A stretch of DNA of 26,568 nt from a virus. Below, one piece after another: positions 21,653-26,568 of the stretch. Made by a program: the position numbers and the translations under genes. The stretch lies in the IMG/VR virus record IMGVR_UViG_3300050821_003829, positions 1-26,568 of that record, one strand, 5' to 3'. Numbering within the stretch: position 1 is the first letter of the stretch; each line of letters starts with the position of its first letter. A model generated the notes under the pieces. That model made no database searches. It was not told where the DNA came from and was given only the letters and a program-made list of their open reading frames with translations.

Positions 21653-22567
21653 ATGGAAGAAAATCTTCAATTTTTGCCTACATTACAAGAAATGTGTACT
21701 CAGGAATATCCAGTGGGCAACTGGGTGATGTTCTACAAGAACACCTGGCTCCGCAAGGTAGTCGCTAACACCATCGACGTGCAAACTGACATGGCATTGA
21801 AAGCGACCGATCCTGAACAGTCTGTGGAATACGGATCTGACGCAATGGGAAATCCTATTGTGATCGCAGTAAAGCACCGCCTCGAGCTCCGCAAGGTAGA
21901 GCTTGGCAAAGCGATCAAGATTCTTGAGGCTATCAAGGCTCTTGATGGCTTGACCGTAGAGGGACTGACCGAAAAGTACTGGTCAGAAGATGCCCTTAAA
22001 ATGGATCCGGCAGTTGCTGCAGAAGCACTGGGTACCAAAGAGCCTGCAACGGTTCAGTACATCGTTATCGCTGATGGCGGTGTCACCCTCAATGGCACAG
22101 AAGATGTGACTCCAAAGGGAACAGCAATCATGCTTGATCCTACCGATCCCGAGACTGCTGCATTATTGGAAGCAGGCACTATCGAGCTTGCGACTGCCGA
22201 TAACACTCAACAGGAACAGGAGCAACAGCAGGAAACTGCGCCTGCTCAGCAACAGTACAAATTCTTAGTTGATTTTGGGACTGAAAAAGCAGGTGACACT
22301 ATCATGCTTCCAACAGCAGGATGGACTCCTGAACAGGTTGCTGAACGAGTAGCTGATGGCTCTATCGCTTTAGTAGTTACTGGTGTAGATACTGCAACTG
22401 CAGATCAGCAACAGCAAGAACAGCAAGATGCTGCTCCAGCTGTTCAAAACTATAATGTCGTAACTGACATCACTGTTGATGGCGTAACACACGCTGCTGG
22501 TACTCAAGTTGAATTGCACGAAGATCAGGTGAAAGAATTACCTGAGGGATCTGTAACGCTCGCATAA
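21653..22567 (+). CDS. Repeat protein with glutamine-rich linkers, 304 residues
   Basis: The N-terminal about 115 residues are a helical domain (ELRKVELGKAIKILEAIKAL and similar). Then come three diverged copies of a small beta module, at about residues 132-182 (VQYIVIADGGVTLNG…IELA), 202-242 (YKFLVDFGTEKAGDTIML…IALVV) and 268-304 (YNVVTDITVDGVTHAAG…SVTLA). The linkers are rich in Gln and Glu (QQEQEQQQETAPAQQQ and DQQQQEQQDAAPA). Such modular chains are typical of display or decoration proteins. Family and role are not recognised. Confidence 0.6.
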   Translation: MEENLQFLPTLQEMCTQEYPVGNWVMFYKNTWLRKVVANTIDVQTDMALKATDPEQSVEYGSDAMGNPIVIAVKHRLELRKVELGKAIKILEAIKALDGLTVEGLTEKYWSEDALKMDPAVAAEALGTKEPATVQYIVIADGGVTLNGTEDVTPKGTAIMLDPTDPETAALLEAGTIELATADNTQQEQEQQQETAPAQQQYKFLVDFGTEKAGDTIMLPTAGWTPEQVAERVADGSIALVVTGVDTATADQQQQEQQDAAPAVQNYNVVTDITVDGVTHAAGTQVELHEDQVKELPEGSVTLA

Positions 22568-22576
22568 TCACATAGT

Positions 22577-22643
22577 GGCATGATGCTTGGGGCTATCCAG
22601 CTTAACTTTCATCGGTGCGATGGGTCGCCCTTTGCATCATGTC
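22577..22643 (+). other. Hairpin-forming intergenic element
   Basis: GGCATGATGC (22577-22586) pairs with GCATCATGTC (22634-22643) over 10 bp with one wobble. Inside, GGGC (22590-22593) pairs with GCCC (22627-22630), and CATC with GATG. There is no T run, so it is not a simple terminator. It may be a leader structure for the gene at 22676. Confidence 0.5.
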
Positions 22644-22675
22644 GCTCAACCATTATTTAACTAATCTTTTCAATC

Positions 22676-22894
22676 ATGAAAAATAAAAAAGTAGCAAAAA
22701 AGAAAGTAAGCAAGCCGACAATGAAGAAATACTTTGGGGTATTCTCAAATCGCGGTATCGCAGTTATCCAGGTGCTCGGTGATCACAAGATGCCGATGAT
22801 ATTCCAAAGCGGTAAGTATGCGAAAGCAGTAGCCGAAACTCGCACCAAGCAGTACAAGCGCAAGCACTTTGCCAAGGAAGTAAAAATCGCCTAG
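22676..22894 (+). CDS. Small basic protein, 72 residues
   Basis: The protein has a highly basic N-terminus (MKNKKVAKKKVSK) and a compact beta-like middle (KYFGVFSNRGIAVIQVLGDHKMPMIFQS), then a basic helix. A nucleic-acid-binding role is likely from charge only. It precedes the next gene by 2 bases. Confidence 0.5.
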   Translation: MKNKKVAKKKVSKPTMKKYFGVFSNRGIAVIQVLGDHKMPMIFQSGKYAKAVAETRTKQYKRKHFAKEVKIA

Positions 22895-22896
22895 TT

Positions 22897-23259
22897 ATGG
22901 AAAACGATCAGGATCCGGTTATGCGAATGTTCCTGATGGCTGGCACCATCAGCGACATACTCAAGGATAAGCTCAAAGGAAACGCCATCGTTGCTGATGA
23001 CGATGCTCGCTGGGCAGTTTCAGAGTGGCTGGCTGGATATCTTGACGCGCAAATCAAGGTTGCGATATCCGAGACAAAAAGGAAAGCAGCGAAGCTGACC
23101 GACGAGGAAAAGGCAGTCATACAAAAAGGCATATTCCTCTATCGATCAGCGATGATGGAGTTCTACAAAGAGAACGCAGCAAAGCTCGGCATTCCTGACA
23201 AGTCAAAGGAAGAAAGCGCAGCCATACATGATCTCGATAAGAAAGTATGGTCATTATGA
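22897..23259 (+). CDS. Hypothetical helical protein, 120 residues
   Basis: The protein is mostly helical and charged (AISETKRKAAKLTDEEKAVI, then FLYRSAMMEFYKENAAKLGI). It is coupled by ATGA to the small membrane protein after it. No family was recognised. Confidence 0.5.
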   Translation: MENDQDPVMRMFLMAGTISDILKDKLKGNAIVADDDARWAVSEWLAGYLDAQIKVAISETKRKAAKLTDEEKAVIQKGIFLYRSAMMEFYKENAAKLGIPDKSKEESAAIHDLDKKVWSL

Positions 23260-23402
23260 TCGTACTGTGCATACTGGCAGAGATCGTGCTCATTGCACTA
23301 AAGATAGCCGGGACAATACACCAGTCCTGGCTATTGGTGCTTTTCCCTGTCTACTTCCCTTTTATTGGAACGGTGTTCATATTAACTTCTCTGAGAAAAT
23401 GA
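23256..23402 (+). CDS. 48-residue membrane protein
   Basis: ATG 23256 overlaps the previous stop and the stop at 23400-23402 overlaps the next ATG (ATGA in both cases). The chain is hydrophobic through about residues 3-44 with a short polar loop (IAGTIHQSW), so it is probably a two-pass membrane protein. No family was recognised. Confidence 0.5.
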   Translation: MIVLCILAEIVLIALKIAGTIHQSWLLVLFPVYFPFIGTVFILTSLRK

Positions 23403-23942
23403 AAAAATACAAAATTATATACGCGGATCCGGCATGGTCATACAAGGACAAGGCACTCGCTGGAAACAGAGGAGCTGGCTGCAAGTACGATGTCATGACG
23501 ATTGCCGACCTCTGTAACTTAAACGTCGGGGGGGGGGGTAGCCGATACTGATTGTGTGCTCTTTATGTGGGTAACAATGCCGAAGCTGAACGAATGCTTT
23601 GAGGTCATAAAAGCCTGGGGATTCGAATACAAAACGGTGGCGTTCACCTGGGTAAAGCTCAACAAGAAATCCGGCACGCCATTCATGGGCATGGGCAGAT
23701 GGACGAGGGCGAATGCCGAAGTCTGCCTGCTTGCCACGCGCGGAAAACCCCACCGCATATCAGCATCGGTGCACTCAGTCGTCATGAGTGCCATAGAACG
23801 CCACAGCAAGAAGCCTGACGAGGTCAGGAAACGCATCGTAGAATTGATGGGCGACATTCCCCGAGTAGAGCTGTTCGCGCGAGAGCGTGCCGATGGCTGG
23901 GACGCATGGGGAAACGAGATAACAAGCGATATCATCTTATGA
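23399..23942 (+). CDS. MT-A70-like adenine methyltransferase, out of frame at an 11-G tract
   Basis: Read with one G fewer, this is a 180-residue MT-A70-type N6-adenine methyltransferase: KIIYADPAW (residues about 4-12, with DPAW in place of the usual DPPW), then CVLFMWVTMPKL, GFEYKTVAFTWVK and WTRANAEVCLLATRG, and an ELFARERADGWDAWGNE end. As given, the N-terminal frame runs through G11 (23528-23538) and stops at TGA 23549-23551 after 50 residues. The second half continues in the +1 frame from the tract to 23942. Ten G (or 13) would restore V-GGG-V-ADTDC. So the gene is OFF in this sequence. It overlaps the previous gene and rusA by ATGA. Confidence 0.85.
23528..23538 (+). repeat. Poly-G tract (11 G) in the MT-A70-like gene
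   Basis: GTC-G11-TA lies in the same codon context as the 10-G tract at 18346. The homologous position in MT-A70 enzymes is a loop between LCNLNV and the ADTDC strand. The tract length decides whether the second half is in frame. Confidence 0.85.
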
Positions 23943-24391
23943 AAACAATCACATTCACCATTCCAGGAAACCAAGACTACCCAAAAGGCAATCCTATTCC
24001 CTACACACGCAGCACGCAGAAAGGGCAGTGGAAGCCAGCAGTCAGAAAATACAACGAATGGAAGCAATACGTCCGCGGATGCTTTCTCGCGCATTGCGTG
24101 GATGAGGGATTGATAAGCAATTCAGAGTTCAGGGATCTCCTCTACATTCACGAGGACGGTAAACCGATTAGGTATTACCAAAAGCAGCGGTGCGAGATGC
24201 ACCTGCAGATTTATTTCAAGGATCATGCACATGCTGACTCTGACAATATCTTCAAAGGCATAGCAGATGCGCTGTTCGAGAATGATAAATATCTCGAGGG
24301 AAGTTTCAAATTTGATTATTCACTAGCAGGAAGTGTCAAGGTGGTGATACACTTTAGTGATAATGAAATGGCAAAACCTCGCAGAATTTAA
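23939..24391 (+). CDS. rusA: RusA-type Holliday junction resolvase
   Basis: The 150-residue protein starts at ATG 23939, overlapping the methyltransferase stop. It has an N-terminal TFTIPGNQ…GNPIPYTRST pattern and the RusA core HADSDNIFKGIADALFENDKYLEG, including the conserved acidic and Lys residues (D, D, N, K, D). RusA cuts four-way DNA junctions, resolving recombination or branched concatemers before packaging. The length is slightly above E. coli RusA (120). It has an insert in the middle. Confidence 0.85.
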   Translation: MKTITFTIPGNQDYPKGNPIPYTRSTQKGQWKPAVRKYNEWKQYVRGCFLAHCVDEGLISNSEFRDLLYIHEDGKPIRYYQKQRCEMHLQIYFKDHAHADSDNIFKGIADALFENDKYLEGSFKFDYSLAGSVKVVIHFSDNEMAKPRRI

Positions 24392-24716
24392 ATGTCCTTG
24401 CTGCAGTGCTCCGCTACTAGAGGAAAAGGGAACGACCATGGTGCGATGCACAATGTGCAAATTTGAAATCGAGCATGAGAGGATGGAAGCCATCAAGAAA
24501 AACCGCTGCAACACGAATCGCAAGATCGTACCGCACTTTTGGCAGAACCTGCACCTGAACAACTGCGTGCTGTGCAACCATCCGCTGACACCAAAGACCA
24601 AGACCGGCACGCTTCTCGCCTGCACCAACAGCCAATGCGACTTCAAGATCGGTCGGGAGCGAGTGGAGGAGATCCTCGCCAACCCGACCCACTCAGCCAA
24701 CAAATATAAGAATTAA
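24363..24716 (+). CDS. Double zinc-ribbon protein, 117 residues
   Basis: Two topoisomerase-type zinc ribbons follow each other: FKCPCCSAPLL…VRCTMCKFEIEHERMEAI and NCVLCNHPLT…LACTNSQCDFKIGRERVEEIL, each with two Cys pairs and a closing helix. ATG 24363 overlaps rusA by 29 bases; GTG 24357 is an alternative. The second ribbon resembles the 20117 gene, so a duplicated module is likely. Confidence 0.65.
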   Translation: MKWQNLAEFKCPCCSAPLLEEKGTTMVRCTMCKFEIEHERMEAIKKNRCNTNRKIVPHFWQNLHLNNCVLCNHPLTPKTKTGTLLACTNSQCDFKIGRERVEEILANPTHSANKYKN

Positions 24717-24731
24717 CAAACAGCAGTCCCC

Positions 24732-24799
24732 CACTCCCCTACCGCAGTATCTACTCATTTTTACCGTAATATCTATACATTCGGTAGGGTAGGGGAGTG
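24732..24799 (+). repeat. 12-bp inverted repeat with inner stem
   Basis: CACTCCCCTACC (24732-24743) is the exact reverse complement of GGTAGGGGAGTG (24788-24799). TACCG (24762-24766) pairs with CGGTA (24782-24786) inside. TATCTA occurs twice in the loop. No T run follows, so it is not a standard terminator. It may be an operator or an RNA processing site between rusA and the terminase operon. Confidence 0.65.
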
Positions 24800-24832
24800 A
24801 TAGAGTCGAGAGGGGAGGGCTTTCAAGCCTAT

Positions 24833-25123
24833 ATGGAAACGAAAAAAGTATATAAACAGGATGGAGGGGTCATGACCATCAAAACCTGCGAAGTCACCGG
24901 CAAGACCGTTTATTCCCGAAACAGGATAAAGATAGCTGTTTCAGTGCGTATGAAGACCACTGGCATGAGGCTCAGGGGATATGAATGTAATCACTGCAGG
25001 GGATGGCATCTGACCAGTTCCCTAGCGCAGAGAGATGTAGTGGAAGCGGAGAAAGCGTACCGGAGGGATGAGAGGAGAATAAGGGAAAGAAAGGCGCGCA
25101 AGTACCATCACGATATAGAATGA
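24833..25123 (+). CDS. Small Cys-containing protein, 96 residues
   Basis: ATG 24833 begins ATGGAAACG like many genes here; an earlier GTG at 24797 overlaps the inverted repeat and is less likely. The centre YECNHCRGWHLTSS is a small CxxC motif common in phage accessory proteins. The last 35 residues are very basic and helical. Together these suggest nucleic-acid binding. Confidence 0.6.
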   Translation: METKKVYKQDGGVMTIKTCEVTGKTVYSRNRIKIAVSVRMKTTGMRLRGYECNHCRGWHLTSSLAQRDVVEAEKAYRRDERRIRERKARKYHHDIE

Positions 25124-25174
25124 TGTCGCATTTAGAAATGTCTCCTGCGACATTGACAAAGATAGTGATATACT
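25123..25174 (+). promoter_or_regulatory. Terminase promoter with inverted repeat
   Basis: ATGTCGCA (25123-25130) and TGCGACAT (25146-25153) are exact reverse complements around a 15-base loop. An extended -10, TGA-TATACT (25169-25174), follows, with no good -35 at 17 bases. The repeat overlaps the -35 area and may be a repressor site for the late terminase genes. Confidence 0.55.
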
Positions 25175-25205
25175 TCTAATCATAAAAGCATTATTTTAAT
25201 TATCA

Positions 25206-26018
25206 ATGTCTCCCATCGTCACAACTAAGCCACCTAATAGGGATTTGAAACACTCAGGCACATTCGATGAGTTCATTCTGTGGTACGCAATGCCAACTGC
25301 TCAAAAGAAAGTAATGCAGATGGAAACCATGGAACAGTTCGCTGATGGTCATGGTATCAACAGGAAGACACTCACCCGGTGGAAAGACAGACCTGAGTTC
25401 AAGCCGAGAGTGCGAGACCTGCGAGACAAATGGGCATTCGAAAAAAGCCAAGAGGTCATTGAAGCAATCTACAAATCTGCAATCAGGGGAAATGATAAGA
25501 GTCAGAAACTATGGATGCAGGTGTTCGAGGGATTCAGCGAACGCACCGAAAACGTTCAGACCACGAGAGTAGAATTAACAGTTAATGACCTACGATTTTT
25601 AATACAAGGCTTCACGCCTGAGGAGCAGGACAAATACTATGGATACATTAGAGAAATCATCGACCGAGCAGCAATCACAGCTTCTGAAATCGAGCGGGGA
25701 GAAATACCTGCAGATCTTCGCTATGTTGAAGCAGGCGCAACCGATAGCGCAGAAGAACCTGAGGGATCTCTATCTGACGAAGCCGATATCGATGCACAAC
25801 ACTTACAAGGCGAACGAGCCGATGAAGTTTCCAGCAGTAATCAAAAGTGCCTATGCAAAAATATGGAGCGGAAAGTATCCGCGTATCATCATCAAAGCTC
25901 CGCGAGGGGGTGGGAAATCGAAACTGCTCGGGACATTCGGCTTCGACGATTGGTATCTCAGACGACGCAAGGTTGTCAACATGGCAGGATCAGCAGTGCA
26001 AGCAACGATAGTCTATAA
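25206..26018 (+). CDS. terS: Terminase small subunit (long frame)
   Basis: The N-terminal part has a helix-turn-helix of the phBC6A51/TerS type (METMEQFADGHGINRKTLTRWKD, about residues 38-60). A helical middle follows (EVIEAIYKSAIRGNDKSQKLWMQVFEGF and LRFLIQGFTPEEQDKYYGYIREII). The TerS binds the packaging site and hands DNA to TerL. The frame runs to 26018 and overlaps terL (ATG 25639) by 380 bases. The segment up to about residue 215 is protein-like. The last 55 residues look less constrained, so the true end or the true TerL start is uncertain. Confidence 0.75.
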   Translation: MSPIVTTKPPNRDLKHSGTFDEFILWYAMPTAQKKVMQMETMEQFADGHGINRKTLTRWKDRPEFKPRVRDLRDKWAFEKSQEVIEAIYKSAIRGNDKSQKLWMQVFEGFSERTENVQTTRVELTVNDLRFLIQGFTPEEQDKYYGYIREIIDRAAITASEIERGEIPADLRYVEAGATDSAEEPEGSLSDEADIDAQHLQGERADEVSSSNQKCLCKNMERKVSAYHHQSSARGWEIETARDIRLRRLVSQTTQGCQHGRISSASNDSL

Positions 26019-26568
26019 CTACTTCAAAGACTATTGCGATATCGATGAGTCAATCCTTGTTGATATCAAGGGAAAGCCTAAGGCTATCATGACGACCGGC
26101 GTTGCTGGCAACTACTTTTCATCAGTGACCGCTTCGAGTAAGCAGGTTCGAGGTAAGCACCCGGATACGTTAATTTCAGACGAGACATGCGAAACCAGCG
26201 ACGAACTGGTTCACTCCGCTTTGCCTATGGTGGACTCATCACAGAAACCCCTAGTAGTCATGGCAAGCACTTTCCATAAGATATTTGGCGTATTCCAGGA
26301 AACATGGGATAACGCGCAACAGCGTGGCTATTTACGCATTCAGTGGGATATCTTTGACGTGACCAAGGAATTTGCATTTGACTACTGGGAGAATGGCAGA
26401 CTGCAGGATGGCACAAAGGTAAGCGATATTGCAGGCATTGAGAAGTTGAAATCATACGCTACTGGTCGCACCGGTGACCCTGAGGGCTGGGTGAACATTG
26501 AGAACATCATCCAGGCATGGCGCGAGAAGCCAACCGAAGACTGGTTTGAGGTCGAGTACATGGGAAGC
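25639..26568 (+). CDS. terL: Terminase large subunit, 5' part (runs off window)
   Basis: This frame starts at ATG 25639 (later ATGs at 25723, 25792 and 25822 are possible) and is open to the window end. It has Walker A as APRGGGKS (K93, S94), the strand before it IIIK, and Walker B PDTLISDET (acidic D and E at the end of the strand), followed by the MVDSSQKPLVVMAST coupling-motif region. It is the ATPase motor of DNA packaging. The C-terminal nuclease domain is beyond the window. The adjoining TerS confirms the call. Confidence 0.85.
   Translation, partial: MDTLEKSSTEQQSQLLKSSGEKYLQIFAMLKQAQPIAQKNLRDLYLTKPISMHNTYKANEPMKFPAVIKSAYAKIWSGKYPRIIIKAPRGGGKSKLLGTFGFDDWYLRRRKVVNMAGSAVQATIVYNYFKDYCDIDESILVDIKGKPKAIMTTGVAGNYFSSVTASSKQVRGKHPDTLISDETCETSDELVHSALPMVDSSQKPLVVMASTFHKIFGVFQETWDNAQQRGYLRIQWDIFDVTKEFAFDYWENGRLQDGTKVSDIAGIEKLKSYATGRTGDPEGWVNIENIIQAWREKPTEDWFEVEYMGS

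Noticed and set aside
1-26568. CRISPR array, integrase, transposase or tRNA genes
   Set aside because: No regularly spaced repeats, recombinase motifs or complete tRNA cloverleaf were found by eye; only the tmRNA has a tRNA-like domain.

Overview
The window is a stretch of a tailed double-stranded DNA phage genome (or prophage). From left to right it holds the end of a tail-tube-like gene, tail assembly, tape measure, tail tip and fibre genes, a lysis cassette, a long early/accessory region with recombination, DNA translocation, DNA methylation and regulatory genes, and finally the terminase genes, with the large subunit running off the right edge. Nearly everything is on the + strand, tightly packed, often with 4-base ATGA stop/start overlaps. 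Head and portal genes and any DNA polymerase or integrase are not in the window. Standard stops, including TGA, are used. Most starts lack a Shine-Dalgarno sequence and sit behind AT-rich leaders (…TTAAAATTATG). Several sigma70-like -10 boxes lie only 6-8 bases before the start codon, as for leaderless mRNAs. The host is therefore a bacterium with ordinary sigma70 promoters (TTGACA-N17-TATAAT) but little SD use. A Patescibacteria-like host is possible, but that is only an inference.

Region 1-8.5 kb (late genes): tail tube C-terminus; tail assembly chaperone with a -1 frameshift site (AAATTTA, 590-596) giving a longer G/GT-type product; tape measure protein; tail hub-like protein; two fibre/tip proteins; an XhlA-like membrane protein; a palindrome-rich regulatory gap; a C1-type cysteine peptidase with a peptidoglycan-binding domain; a GH24 lysozyme; two holin/spanin-like membrane proteins; and a strong terminator at 8478-8508.

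Region 8.5-18.5 kb (early genes): several promoters carry a repeated operator (TGACAACG direct repeats 10 bp apart, between -35 and -10), usually next to a DnaA-box-like TTATCCAC. The genes include a MucR/Ros-type zinc-finger regulator, winged-helix and excisionase-like DNA-binding proteins, RecT, many very small membrane and zinc-ribbon proteins, a structured untranslated RNA, and a 741-residue fusion of a PD-(D/E)XK nuclease to an FtsK-type DNA pump. The region ends with a Dam-like N6-adenine methyltransferase.

Region 18.5-26.5 kb: a long inverted repeat and two terminators precede a phage tmRNA (ssrA, 18704-19065), recognised from a tRNA-like domain with the G3-U70 alanine identity pair, an H-type pseudoknot and a 20-codon tag reading frame ending ALV. 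Then come small membrane and zinc-ribbon proteins, a winged-helix replication-type protein, repeat-containing proteins, an MT-A70 methyltransferase, a RusA resolvase and the terminase subunits.

The most striking observation is that both methyltransferase genes contain a long poly-G tract in the same codon context (GTC-Gn-TA, encoding V-GGG-V). The Dam-like gene has 10 G and is in frame. The MT-A70 gene has 11 G and is out of frame by one base. This looks like a two-locus, slippage-driven ON/OFF switch of phage DNA methylation, unless it is a sequencing artefact.
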